A stretch of DNA of 38,138 nucleotides from Acidobacteriota bacterium. Lineage in GTDB: Bacteria; Acidobacteriota; Thermoanaerobaculia; Thermoanaerobaculales; Sulfomarinibacteraceae. How positions within the stretch are numbered: the first letter of the stretch is position 1; the number at the start of each line of letters is the position of its first letter. The position numbers and the translations under genes were made by a program. The DNA is taken from contig JAADFK010000004.1 in assembly GCA_013152925.1 (NCBI GenBank), positions 1-38,138 of the forward strand, read 5' to 3'. Shown piece by piece: positions 9,816 through 20,100 of the stretch. Under the pieces are notes generated by a model. That model saw only the letters and a program-made list of their open reading frames with translations, had not been told where the DNA came from and ran no database searches.

Positions 9816-9835
9816 TGGGATGGAAAGAGGGTCGT

Positions 9836-10849
9836 TCAGCGTGCCAGGCCGCGAACGAGGTTGATGGCGTCCTCGCGGCTCAGGTGATCTCCGAGCTTGA
9901 GGGTCTTGATGTCGGACCAGCTGTCCTCGTCGAGCGTGATGTACTGCACCGCGTCCCCGGCGTTCCAGTAGAGGGCGATGGAGAGGTTGTGTCCAACCTC
10001 GAAGTCCGCATCGTTGAGGGGAAGGCCCGGCTTGATGAACACCATCTTGCGGAGGCCGAAAACGATGACGTTCCGCCGGCGCTGCGCCGTGACGGGGTCC
10101 CCGTCTCCGTCGGATTCGGGCTCCTCTCTCAGGCGCACGATGCCGAACATGCAGTTGGGGAGGTCCGCGAAGATAAGATGGGGGTCACCGCTCTGTGCGT
10201 CGACAAAGAGACGCGGGAAGGTCAGACCCGAGGCATCCTCCTCGAGCTTGCAGCCGGAGCCCCATGGTACGAGGGCTTCCATCTCCACGGGGGCCCAGCC
10301 CTCCATGTCGGGGATGCCATTCTCATCGAGGACGGTTGAGGCGTAGTAGGCGCTGCCGCCGTCGTCGGCTGTGAGGTCTTCCCACCAGGCGAGGTGGATC
10401 CGGCTGTCGATGCCGGTGACCACGACATTGCCGTCATCATCGGTGGCCGTCAGCTTCGTGTCGTGCACGAGGAGGGAGGGATGTGCGGCGTTGAGACGGC
10501 TTTGGCCGGCAACGGCGATGGGGCCGAACCAGGTTCCATCGTGCAGCGTGGCCAGCATGATCCGGGAAAGGCCTTCGGTGGGGTTTTCTTGCCAGGTTGT
10601 GACGATGGTCTTGGTGGCCGGGTCGAAAGCGATGAGAAGGAAGGATGCGTTGACGTTCGCGGTTTGCGGAACCGGGATGATCTCGGGGTTCTGCTCGGCA
10701 CGCTCCATGATGAGGGAGAGCCCGCTGTCGGCGGCCTCCAGCCTGTAGAGGGTGCCGTCCGGTCCCAGGGCGATGTTCGGCGTCCCGGCCGACGCCACCA
10801 TGGCCACGGTCGTCAGCAACACGGCAAGGCAAGTGATTGCTCGTTTCAT
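9836..10849 (-). CDS. Hypothetical secreted protein, third gene of XRE/TPR operon
   Basis: MKRAITCLAVLLTTVAMVASAGTPNIALGPDGTLYRL... signal peptide. Start codon lies 2 nt after the TPR gene stop (TGAAGATG). Confidence 0.7.
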   Translation of the reverse strand: MKRAITCLAVLLTTVAMVASAGTPNIALGPDGTLYRLEAADSGLSLIMERAEQNPEIIPVPQTANVNASFLLIAFDPATKTIVTTWQENPTEGLSRIMLATLHDGTWFGPIAVAGQSRLNAAHPSLLVHDTKLTATDDDGNVVVTGIDSRIHLAWWEDLTADDGGSAYYASTVLDENGIPDMEGWAPVEMEALVPWGSGCKLEEDASGLTFPRLFVDAQSGDPHLIFADLPNCMFGIVRLREEPESDGDGDPVTAQRRRNVIVFGLRKMVFIKPGLPLNDADFEVGHNLSIALYWNAGDAVQYITLDEDSWSDIKTLKLGDHLSREDAINLVRGLAR

Positions 10850-10851
10850 CT

Positions 10852-11757
10852 TCAACCTCTCAAGTTCACCACGCGGGTGAGGTCCACATCGAGGAAAACG
10901 TCGATAATGTCCTCGTCGGGCGCCACCTCGGGGTAGCACCGGACGAGCTCGCTCAGGAAGCGGCGGGCCCGGAAGCGATCTCCCTCGCGGACGGCGACCT
11001 CGGCCAGCAGGAAGAGCGTGTTCTTCACCACCAGGCGGTCGTCGGTCTCCATGGCCAGCTCCAGGCCCCGCTCGCCGTGACGCCGCGCCTCCTGCAACGA
11101 CCCATCAAGGAGATGCCCGTAGCACAGATCCTGGAGCGGCTGGGGCAGGAGGTGCAGTGCCCTCTGGAGCTCCAGCTCCCGGCGTGACACGTCGCACAAC
11201 TCGATTCCGGAGTCCAGACGGTCGGTGCACATGAGCACGTAGCCCAGGTTGTCCCGTACCAGGGAGGCCATGGAACGGTGGTACCCCGTCAACCCTTCGT
11301 AAGCAGCCAGGGCCCGCCGGTACGCTGTCTCGGCCTCATCGAAGCGTGAGTCCAGCACGGCGATATTGCCGACGAGGTTGTTGGTTGCCGCCGTCGGGGC
11401 GTCTTCTCCCAGCTCATTGGCAAAGGAGAGGGCCCGCCGCGCGTAGCCCATGGCGTCCTGAAGCCGGGTGGCCATGTAGAGAGCCATGCCCGTGTAGTAC
11501 GATGCCATCCAACGGGCGCGCGGCCGGCCGCTTCCCAGGAGGATTCTCTTGAGCCGGGGGAGGCAATCCTCCCCCCGTTCCAGGTCGATCAGGATGGCGG
11601 CCTGGTTGCAAAACGCGAGATCGGCCCGCTCGGAGTCCCCGCGGCGAATGGCTCCCGCCTCGGCCTGGCGCCAGACGTCGAGCGCCACCTCCACATCGCC
11701 GGCGGCGAAGGCCGCCTCGGCCCGCTGGCGGTGGAGCTCGTACCAGGCTTCGCTCAT
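10852..11757 (-). CDS. TPR-repeat protein
   Basis: MSEAWYELHRQRAEAAFAAGDVEVALDVWRQAEA... NNLVGNIAVLDSRFDEAETAYRRALAAYE...; repeated TPR-like helices. Overlaps the XRE gene by 4 bp (ATGA, 11754-11757). Confidence 0.75.
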   Translation of the reverse strand: MSEAWYELHRQRAEAAFAAGDVEVALDVWRQAEAGAIRRGDSERADLAFCNQAAILIDLERGEDCLPRLKRILLGSGRPRARWMASYYTGMALYMATRLQDAMGYARRALSFANELGEDAPTAATNNLVGNIAVLDSRFDEAETAYRRALAAYEGLTGYHRSMASLVRDNLGYVLMCTDRLDSGIELCDVSRRELELQRALHLLPQPLQDLCYGHLLDGSLQEARRHGERGLELAMETDDRLVVKNTLFLLAEVAVREGDRFRARRFLSELVRCYPEVAPDEDIIDVFLDVDLTRVVNLRG

Positions 11758-12170
11758 CGTCGGCCCCAGCGTGACCGGTCGCCGAGCTCGGCCTCGCGTT
11801 CCTCGGCCCGTTGGCGCCGGAGCTTGAACTCGAGGAACTCCTGGACCTCCCGGCGCGCTTCGGGATCCAGCCGCCGCAACATCTGGAGCGTCTGCATGTC
11901 CTCCTGAGAGAGAGGAGCCGCGGCAGCCTTGACCGGCGGCGCCGTCTCCTGCTGGAAGAACTGGGCCACGTCCATGCCGAACACGGTGAGAATCTTGAAG
12001 AGGTTGTCGAGGGAGACCCGGTAGGTTCCCTTCTCCATGCGTGACAGATCCGACTGTTGAATGCCAATCTGGCGCGCCAGCTCCGACTGGGTCATCCCGC
12101 GGAGCTTGCGGAGCTTCCGCAACCGCTCTCCGATCCGGGCGACCTCTGGAACTTCCTGGCGAACCGCCAC
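11754..12170 (-). CDS. XRE-family HTH transcriptional regulator
   Basis: IGERLRKLRKLRGMTQSELARQIGIQQSDLSRMEKGTYRVSLDNLFKILTVFGMDVAQFF; canonical HTH_3 domain. Confidence 0.92.
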   Translation of the reverse strand: MAVRQEVPEVARIGERLRKLRKLRGMTQSELARQIGIQQSDLSRMEKGTYRVSLDNLFKILTVFGMDVAQFFQQETAPPVKAAAAPLSQEDMQTLQMLRRLDPEARREVQEFLEFKLRRQRAEEREAELGDRSRWGRR

Positions 12171-12199
12171 GCAACCTCCCGACTGATGTACGATACCCT

Positions 12200-12215
12200 C
12201 CCGTTTGAAACCGGG
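12200..12215. promoter_or_regulatory. Candidate XRE operator palindrome
   Basis: CCCGTTTGAAACCGGG, centred on the palindrome GTTTGAAAC, between predicted start site and start codon; flanked by direct GATACC repeats. Confidence 0.4.
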
Positions 12216-12226
12216 ATACCATATTC

Positions 12227-12255
12227 ATAGTAAGGTGGGAACCATGGCGTGTCAA
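12227..12255 (-). promoter_or_regulatory. Sigma70-like promoter for the XRE operon
   Basis: On minus strand TTGACA (12255-12250), 17-bp spacer, TACTAT (12232-12227). Confidence 0.65.
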
Positions 12256-12448
12256 CATATTTCCTGGCGTGTCCGGCCGGCCCCCGCCGGCGAGGAGCCG
12301 CCACCGGGAGCGACCATGAGCTGCTTCGTGTCCTTGAGGTTGTGCGAGCCGCGTTTGCCAAGACATTCGTGTTTTCTCAAGTATCGTCATGCCCCGGTTT
12401 ACTGGTGATGGCAATGGTCATGGGGAGATCTTTCCGGGCGGGCCGCCC

Positions 12449-13261
12449 ATGCCTTTGATCCAGCTGCTGGCCGAGTTCGGGCGGAGCCTGCGTGGCAACG
12501 CGTACCTGCTGTGGCAGCTTTCTGTGCGGGCCTTTCTCTCCCGGCACAAGGGCTCGGTTCTTGGGCTGCTGTGGCCCTTCGTCAACACCGCGGTCCAACT
12601 GGGGCTGTACTGGGCGGTGTTCTCCAAGTTGATTGGCATACGTCTTGCTGAGGGATCGCCCGTGGGTTTTGGACTGTACCTCATGGTCGGACTGGTGCCG
12701 TACATCGCGGCCAGCGACGCCCTGACGCGTTCGACCTCGCTTTTTCGCGCCAACCGGACCCTGATTCAGCGCGTCCGTTTTCCAGCAGAGGTTCTGGTGA
12801 TGGGTGAGCTGCTGGGCACGCTGATGCACCACGGCCTGGCCATGCTGGTGGTCATCGCCGTCTGTGTGGCGGTGGGAGCCGTCAGCCTGTCCGGTCTGCC
12901 CTGGTTCTTCCTTGGGCTGGGCGTGATGATCCTGTGGCTGGTGGGGCTGTGCCTGCTGCTCGCGGTGGCCGGTGCCGCCTTGCCGGATTTCGGCGAGGTG
13001 CTCGGGCTGACGCTCCTGGTGGTGTTTTACGCGGCCCCCATCGTCTACCCGATGACGATGATTCACAACCCGGCGATCCGGGCCCTCATCTCGCTGAACC
13101 CGCTGACACAGGTGGTCGGCCTCATCCGTGCCGGCCTCATCCGGATGCCGCCACCCGGCTGGTGGGCCATCGGCGCCCTGGCCGGCGTCGGGCTGATTCT
13201 CGCCGGCGCAGGAATTGTCGCGGTGGCCGGTGTCCGGCGGCATCTGGCGGACTTGTTGTGA
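12449..13261 (+). CDS. ABC-2 type (Wzm-like) transporter permease
   Basis: YLLWQLSVRAFLSRHKGSVLGLLWPFVNTAVQLGLYWAVFSKLIGIRL...; multiple TM helices and typical ABC-2 N-terminus. ORF track start is 12389; ATG at 12449 fits the family start better. Confidence 0.85.
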   Translation: MPLIQLLAEFGRSLRGNAYLLWQLSVRAFLSRHKGSVLGLLWPFVNTAVQLGLYWAVFSKLIGIRLAEGSPVGFGLYLMVGLVPYIAASDALTRSTSLFRANRTLIQRVRFPAEVLVMGELLGTLMHHGLAMLVVIAVCVAVGAVSLSGLPWFFLGLGVMILWLVGLCLLLAVAGAALPDFGEVLGLTLLVVFYAAPIVYPMTMIHNPAIRALISLNPLTQVVGLIRAGLIRMPPPGWWAIGALAGVGLILAGAGIVAVAGVRRHLADLL

Positions 13262-13364
13262 CCAGAGGAGTTGAACGATCGAAACGATCTCCGTGGCGGC
13301 GGCAGGGATGGTGTAGAATGCCCCGCCCGTCACGGGATGGAAACCCGCCGGTCATCCGGGAAGG

Positions 13365-15098
13365 ATGAGCGTGGCAACGTGGAGGACGAGAGAGATGCAA
13401 CGAATATTGAGAAGATGGTGCATGACAGGCCTCATGGGCTTCGGTTTGCTGTGGACGCCGGTGGCCGTGACGGCGGGGGTGACACCCCAGGTCAAGAAGC
13501 CGGAAGCGACGCCCACCGGCAAGCCGGCGCCACAATCGACCATTGACGACAACGCCCCGGAGCGATCGCACAGCTTCGACGAGTGGGTGGCGGCCATGAT
13601 GAAGCCGAGGCCCTATCCCAAGAGCACCATCGTTCGCATTGACAAGAACTTCGCGCGGCCTCACAGGGCGGTTCCCTGGAAGTTCCGTATCGTCAAGGAG
13701 GACAAGGATACGGTGTGGCTTCAGCCGCTGCCGCCCGAGGACCCCGCCTCTCCGCTTCACGAGTTCTGGTTGCAGGAGCAGGAACGGCAGGCAATGATCC
13801 TCCACAACCTTGAAAACCCAGAGAAGGCCAACATGCTCAACTTCGATGAGGCACGTCCGCCCATGCCGTTCCAGGACGCCGTGCATTTCCAGGTGAGTCA
13901 GGACGGGCTTCCGAAGTCAGGGCAGTGGCGGAACAACTTTGTCCTGGCCGATCTCAATGAGGATGGGATCACGGACATGCTCATGCCGCCTCCCCGGGAG
14001 GGAGAGTTCCGGGCTCCTATCATCCTGCTTGGTGATGGTCACGGCGCGTTCCGCCAGTGGAAGAAGGTCCGCTGGCCGGCCAAGGTGCCCTTCGACTACG
14101 GCGGCGTCGCCGTCGCCGATTTCGATCATGACGGCCACAAGGACATCGTCGTGGCCGTCCATTTCAAGAACCAGTACGTCCTCTACGGGGACGGTCACGG
14201 CGACTTTTCCCGTTTTCAGAAGCTCCCGACGCCCAAGGAGGAGGTCCACAGCCAGGCCGTGGCGGTCGCCGACTTCAACGGTGACGGCTGGCAGGATCTG
14301 GCCTTCCTCGCCGAGGTCAGCTACAACATCAAGACCTCGGAGAGTCTTTCCGTCCCATCGGTCTGGGTGCTGGAAAACAGGAAGGGCAAGGGGTGGACCG
14401 TCCATCTGAAAGGGCTTCCCAACAAGATCATGGGGATGAAGCTGGTCGCCACGGATCTCGACGGCGACGGGCGGCCGGATCTCCTTGTGTCCTCGAGTGC
14501 ACAGGATTGGCGAAACCTGGTGTTCTTCAACAGGGTCGACGCCGCGACGGACGCGTGGAGCTGGGCGACGAACCGTGTGGGCGACGTGCTGGCGGGCGCC
14601 TTCCATTTCTCCGTCGTGCCGGAGGCCGGGACGACCAACCAGGTCCTTGCCGTCTTCCAGCAGTTCCAGCTCCTTCACAAGCCGGACGAGTCCACGGGGA
14701 GGAAATCCACCTCGAGATCCGGGCTGGTGCGGTACACCATCCATCCAAACGGGGTGGTGGACACCCGGGTTCTCGAGCTGGACGAGACGGAACAGAGGAG
14801 CAATCCCTGGTGGCGACTGGCCTCGGGAGACATCAACGGGGACGGTGCCGCCGATGCGGTGTTGCTCCGGCATTCGGGCGCCATCCAGGTGTTGTTCGGC
14901 GACAGCCGCGGGGGATACGTGGAGGAGAAAACGCCGGAGTTCAAGCCGATGGGGCGTCCCTACGACGTGCAGATCCGGGACATCGATGGCGATGGCCATG
15001 GGGAGATCATCGTGATGACTGCCGCCACCAAGAAGCTTCCCGGCGGCATGGCAATCCTGCGGATGGCCCCATCACCTCCATCCGGTGCCTCCAGGTAG
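13365..15098 (+). CDS. FG-GAP/VCBS-repeat secreted protein
   Basis: Six calcium-loop-like motifs: ADLNEDGITDML, ADFDHDGHKDIV, ADFNGDGWQDLA, TDLDGDGRPDLL, GDINGDGAADAV, RDIDGDGHGEII; N-terminal signal sequence. Confidence 0.85.
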   Translation: MSVATWRTREMQRILRRWCMTGLMGFGLLWTPVAVTAGVTPQVKKPEATPTGKPAPQSTIDDNAPERSHSFDEWVAAMMKPRPYPKSTIVRIDKNFARPHRAVPWKFRIVKEDKDTVWLQPLPPEDPASPLHEFWLQEQERQAMILHNLENPEKANMLNFDEARPPMPFQDAVHFQVSQDGLPKSGQWRNNFVLADLNEDGITDMLMPPPREGEFRAPIILLGDGHGAFRQWKKVRWPAKVPFDYGGVAVADFDHDGHKDIVVAVHFKNQYVLYGDGHGDFSRFQKLPTPKEEVHSQAVAVADFNGDGWQDLAFLAEVSYNIKTSESLSVPSVWVLENRKGKGWTVHLKGLPNKIMGMKLVATDLDGDGRPDLLVSSSAQDWRNLVFFNRVDAATDAWSWATNRVGDVLAGAFHFSVVPEAGTTNQVLAVFQQFQLLHKPDESTGRKSTSRSGLVRYTIHPNGVVDTRVLELDETEQRSNPWWRLASGDINGDGAADAVLLRHSGAIQVLFGDSRGGYVEEKTPEFKPMGRPYDVQIRDIDGDGHGEIIVMTAATKKLPGGMAILRMAPSPPSGASR

Positions 15099-15174
15099 CG
15101 TGAGGCGGCGCTTTGCCCTTTCGGGCGGGGTTGTGTATCATGCCGTTGGTTCTCCCGCATTTTCGGTGGGGGGG

Positions 15175-15203
15175 TTGACAGCCTGGAAGTGGGATGTTAC
15201 GTT
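15175..15203 (+). promoter_or_regulatory. Sigma70-like promoter upstream of 15343 gene
   Basis: TTGACA (15175-15180), 17-bp spacer, TACGTT (15198-15203); implies ~130-nt 5' UTR. Confidence 0.5.
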
Positions 15204-15342
15204 TATGCTGTTATGACATGGCGACCGAGCGAAAGGCTCAGAAAACCACGGTGGGGAGGTGATGTTCTCGACAGGGAAACGGTTGATTCGAGGGTAGTTC
15301 AAGAAGGTTGAGATCGTCAACACGTCAAGGAAGGAGTTTGGT

Positions 15343-16827
15343 ATGAAGCGGTTTATCACCATCGTCGCAGCGATCGCCCTGGTATTTGGGGTCAGCACTG
15401 CGGCGTACGCCAACATGTGCGCCCGGGACAACGTTCCGGCCGCCACGATCCTCTATCCGTTCGTCCACTACAACTACACGGACACCAACGTCAACACGCT
15501 TTTCTCGGTCACCAACGTGTCGAGCGAGGCGGTCATCGTCCACTTCACGCTGTGGACCGACTACAGCCTCCACGTCGTCGACTGGAACGTGGTGCTGTCG
15601 GGTTACGATGTGCAGACCTTCAGTGTCCGCGACATCCTCGACATCCCGGGCATCCTGCCCTCCACGGGCACCCAGGCCGGCGACTACGAGTGGGCCAACC
15701 CCGATCAGGGTGACGGCATCGGTCCCATCAGCGACTTCCTCAACCCGTCGGAGCCCACGAGCGCACTGTCCGCCCGCTGTAATCCGACCATGGACGCCTA
15801 CCCGTCCTTCCCGGCCTTCCCGCAGCAGTTCAAGGACTTCATGAAGGGCCTCCTGACGGCGTCCCAGACGGTCGCCCGCTGGCACATCGACTGCAACGGC
15901 AATGACGTGACCTACGGTGACTGGTTCGAGGCTCGTACCACCAACGACAACACCTGGATGTACATCACGGCCGACGTGGTGTGGACCTGCAACCGCATGA
16001 TGCCGGATGCCGTGTCCTTCTACTGGCAGGATGGTGCCGTCCTCAACGGTGGGATGAACCCCGCGCTGCAGCAGGCCATGTACGACAACGTGCTGGTCGG
16101 CGACATCTTCTACATCAACGACGCGCAGAACTTCAGCGAGGCGATCCCCGCGGTTTCCATCGAGGCCGATCGCTACTATCCCTTCCGGGATGCCCTGGAC
16201 GGTGACCCGCTGACCTTCTACCACCAGTACGTCGAGAATACCGGCGCCGGCTACAGCATCACCTCGGGCGACTATCGTGAGCCCCTGCCGACCGCGTGGG
16301 CCTTCCGGTTCCTGAACATGGGTTCCGTCATGTCCACCAACCTCCGCGTCTTCAAGCGCGCCGTCCATGTGGGCACTGGCACACATGCCTTCCTGATCTG
16401 GGACAACTTCAACGATGCCGATGCAGTGACCCCGGCCGCCCCGACCTTCATCGCGGCCGACGACACGGTGCCCTACAGCCTCTTCATCTGGAACGAGGAC
16501 GAGGACGCCATGCTGATCACTGACGTGCGGCCGCCCTGGTCGCCCAGCCCCGGCACCTGCCGGATCAACCTGCTGCCCCTCGAGACGCAGGAAGTCAGCA
16601 TCACCGAGTTCGGCGTCACCTTCGACTCCGGCTGGGGCCTGCTGGTCTACCCGCCCTCCAACGCGCAGCCTTCTGGCGACTGGTACCAGGTCTATGTTTC
16701 CACGCAGCACGCTGCTGCTGGCCGGTACTCCGCCGTGCTCGAGGGCTGGGTCCTCGGCAACGCGAACTGCTACCCCGAGCAGACCCTGCCGGACCTGTGG
16801 TCCGCCTCGGTTGGCCAGGGCGAGTAG
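15343..16827 (+). CDS. Hypothetical secreted/surface protein
   Basis: MKRFITIVAAIALVFGVSTAAYANMCARDNVPAATILYPFVHYNYTDTNVNTLFSVTNVSSEAVIVHF...; clear signal peptide; SD AAGGAAGGAG; own promoter and terminator. Confidence 0.75.
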   Translation: MKRFITIVAAIALVFGVSTAAYANMCARDNVPAATILYPFVHYNYTDTNVNTLFSVTNVSSEAVIVHFTLWTDYSLHVVDWNVVLSGYDVQTFSVRDILDIPGILPSTGTQAGDYEWANPDQGDGIGPISDFLNPSEPTSALSARCNPTMDAYPSFPAFPQQFKDFMKGLLTASQTVARWHIDCNGNDVTYGDWFEARTTNDNTWMYITADVVWTCNRMMPDAVSFYWQDGAVLNGGMNPALQQAMYDNVLVGDIFYINDAQNFSEAIPAVSIEADRYYPFRDALDGDPLTFYHQYVENTGAGYSITSGDYREPLPTAWAFRFLNMGSVMSTNLRVFKRAVHVGTGTHAFLIWDNFNDADAVTPAAPTFIAADDTVPYSLFIWNEDEDAMLITDVRPPWSPSPGTCRINLLPLETQEVSITEFGVTFDSGWGLLVYPPSNAQPSGDWYQVYVSTQHAAAGRYSAVLEGWVLGNANCYPEQTLPDLWSASVGQGE

Positions 16828-16874
16828 ACAGCAAACGGTACGTTTCACACTGTTCGTGACGAACAGCAATCTGG

Positions 16875-16894
16875 CGGCGGCCTTCGGGCCGCCG
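16875..16894 (+). terminator. UUCG-tetraloop hairpin terminator
   Basis: CGGCGGCC-TTCG-GGCCGCCG followed by CTTCTTC. Confidence 0.6.
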
Positions 16895-17069
16895 CTTCTT
16901 CACTTGGGTCCGTAACCTGCATTACCCGGGTGCGGATGCCTTTGAATTGAAGGTGCCCCGTTGCGCCGGAGTGTCAGGTTGGTGTAACGGCAATGTAATA
17001 GTCCTTGGATTTGGTTGCCAAGATGATGGGGATCACACAGATAGCATGGCCCATGAGGGACCAAGCCTG

Positions 17070-17075
17070 TATAAT
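17070..17075 (+). promoter_or_regulatory. Candidate -10 element
   Basis: Exact TATAAT preceded by CTG, ~120 nt upstream of preferred start of the next CDS; no good -35 seen. Confidence 0.3.
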
Positions 17076-17192
17076 GAGGAAGGGTGGGAAGGGAGTGGGA
17101 GAATTACGAATGAAATGGGGACAGACATGAGAATGTTTTTTGAAAGGAAAGCCGGGCGGCCACGTCCTGGGGACGGGCCTGAGGAGTCCACG

Positions 17193-20100
17193 ATGGGAAC
17201 CTACCTGAAAGACCTAACACGTACGGGTATCCGTGCACTGACGCTGGGCCTGCTGCTGACGGCGGTCGTTCTGGGAGCCATGGGCCAGAATCTCGCCGTC
17301 GCTGCCGGAACCCATCTTTACAGCTACACGCCTCCGCTCGTGGTGGACAGCACCAACAAGGGCGATGTGTGGATCTGTTACGACCGGCCGAAGCGGCCGG
17401 CACCCCTGCACTGGGGGAACAAGGAGTACATGATCCTCGACGCGGCCACCGACGTCCAGATCTGGGACCCGGGGACCGGAACGGAGGTTGCCGCCGGACA
17501 CTTCGGGATCGGTTCCGGTTGCTCGGCGCCGATCACGGCCGGTGCCGTCGTGGCCCAGGGGCCCAATACTGCACTTGGAAACGATGGTTTCGAGGATGTC
17601 AACATCTGCGATGAGTGCCGATTCGGGGTGGCCAATACCGCGGACGGTCTCCTCGTCTTCGACCTCGGGACGCCCAACCCCTCCGGGAAGCCTCAACTGA
17701 AAGCGGTTCAAACCTACGCGGCGACGCAGACGGGGGGCACGTACAAGGTTGGCAATACCCAGTACGTGGTGGTTGGAGGAGATTACGGGTCCCCGTTCGC
17801 CGGCAAGTGTCCCTCCGGCCAGATGGGTGTCTATACCTTTTCCCCCTCGGGAGGGATTTCGGCCACGGGCGTATGCATCAGCGATGTGGCCACGTTCCAC
17901 CCCAAGAAGGGGCGGCAGTTCAAGGTCCTGAGCGTGGCCGGCGGCCTCGAGGATTTCTACATCTACCGCCAGTCCAACAACCACGATGTCAACATCGTCA
18001 AGCTGGCGTCCGACGGCACGCCAATCCTGCCGCCGATCAACGCAACGCCGTTCAATGCCGGTAACTTCGACTACTTCAGCCTTGACACGTACGACCTGGC
18101 GGACGACACCAAGCCGCCGGCCGGCCCCAGGGGTTACCTGCTGATCACCAATGCGGCCGCGTCGCCCTACGCCACGGTCTACGAGCTGACGCCGGACGGA
18201 AACGGCGGCCTGAACATCTCGACGCTGTGGAGCAATAGCGAGTCCGTCACCTGGGATATTGGGGCCATCCACTATCCTTACGTCTTCCTCAACGTCCTGG
18301 GGAATCCGCTCCAGCCACGGAGGCTTCTGGACATCAGCACCGACCCGGCGACGTTCATCGATTTCGACTACTGGAACGACCCCGAGGGAGACGAGGATTA
18401 CAACACGGCAGGGGCGAGCCCCGGCAAGGCCATCGACCAGGATGCGTACTTCTCTCCCGACGGCCAGTGGCTCTACTTCGCCCGCTTTTACCAGATGTCG
18501 CGCTTCAAGTTCACACCGTCCGATCCGACGGCGGCCATCGTCGTGACCCCTTCCCCGGCATTTTGGGGTGATCAGGCTCTGGTCGATGGCGGAGGCTCGG
18601 GCGGTGCGGCCGAGTACAGCGTCTGGATCGACGACAAGGCATCGGGAACGGATCAGAACGCCACCGTCTATGCGGGCACACCGCCATGGAACAACGGCTG
18701 GGGTACGGCGACGAGCGTTTCCTGGCAGATACCCAACGATGGCTCGACCGGACCGTACTACGGGCACGTGGCCGTTCAGGATACCGCCAGGGGTTACAGC
18801 TACGATCCTGTCGCCCATCCCGAGATGCTGGCCAACCAGCAGATCAACCTGGACACGACCCCGCAGCCGAAGATTACGATCAACGGCGACGAGGGCCCGT
18901 TCACGGTCTTCATCGGCGACACGCGGACCCTCAGCGCCACCAACAGCGATGGCAATCCGTCCAGCTACCTCTGGGAGATCACCTCGCCTTCGAACATGTA
19001 TACCGGGCAGAACGCCACCATCACCCAGGTCTTCGACGAGCAGGGGACCTGGAACGTCTCCCTCGATGTCGCATGGGTGAATGGTGAGTACACCGACACG
19101 GCGACCACGACCGTCACGGTGAAGTCGGCCCTTGCGGACTTCACCTTCAGCCCTTCCAACCCCAAGGACAACGAGGCCATCAACCTCGATGCATCGGCCT
19201 CCAAGCCCTCCGGCCAGCTGAGTTACAACTGGGAGGTGCTCAACGGTACGAGTCCCGAATGGACGGGCTCCGGCGTGACGGCGACCATTCCGAAGGACAC
19301 CCTCGTCCCGGGCTCCTACACCATCAGGCTGACGGTCCTCAACGCCTCCACCAATGAGAGCGACACCCTGGAGAAGACCCTGTCGGTCATCAGCGGCGCC
19401 AGCCAGATCTCCATTTCTCCGACGGATCCGGAGCGGGGCCAGACCGTGACCTTCGCCGTTCAGGGGATCTCGGGAATCACCGGGATCAACTGGCACTTCG
19501 GCGGCGCCAGCTGCGACGGAACGCCTGCCGATCAGACCTGCACCGGCCAGTGGTGCACGCCGGCCGGCTACACCTACCGCGACGCCGGTACCTACAGCGT
19601 GCGGGCGGACGTCATCACGCAGTCGGGGACCACCAGCCTCTATGGAACCGTCAACGTTCAGAACGTCGGGAGCTGCCCGGCCGGTAGCTGCACCTATAGC
19701 TCGTCGATCACCAATACCTCCTTCTCCGCCTCCGGCGGCAACGCGGCCGTGACAGTGGGCGCGAGCTCCAGCAGCTGTCCTTGGACGGTTTCCTCCAGCC
19801 AGACCTGGCTGAGCCTCGGCCAGACCTCGGGCACCGGGAGCGCGAACATCTCCTTCACCGTGGGCTCCAACTCCGGCGGGACTCGGTCGGCCTCCATCAC
19901 GGTACGCGGCGGGAGCACCTTCACGAGAACGTTCAGTATCACCCAGTCCGGTTCAGGTGGTGGGGGTGGCGGCGGCTCGCTCTCCATCAATCCCGAGAGC
20001 CCCAAGAAGGGTGAGGCGGTCACCTTCGCCGTCCAGGGGATCAGCGGCATCAACGCGATCACCTGGCATTTCGGCGGTGCGAGCTGCGACGGCAGCCCCG

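Noticed and set aside
16947-17192. N-terminal extension of the PKD/BACON ORF
   Set aside because: A signal peptide and SD support the start at 17193; the upstream part lacks an RBS and contains a TATAAT-like promoter element.
17214-19496. 760-aa ORF on - strand
   Set aside because: Antisense to the PKD/BACON gene; V/G/R-rich shadow translation.
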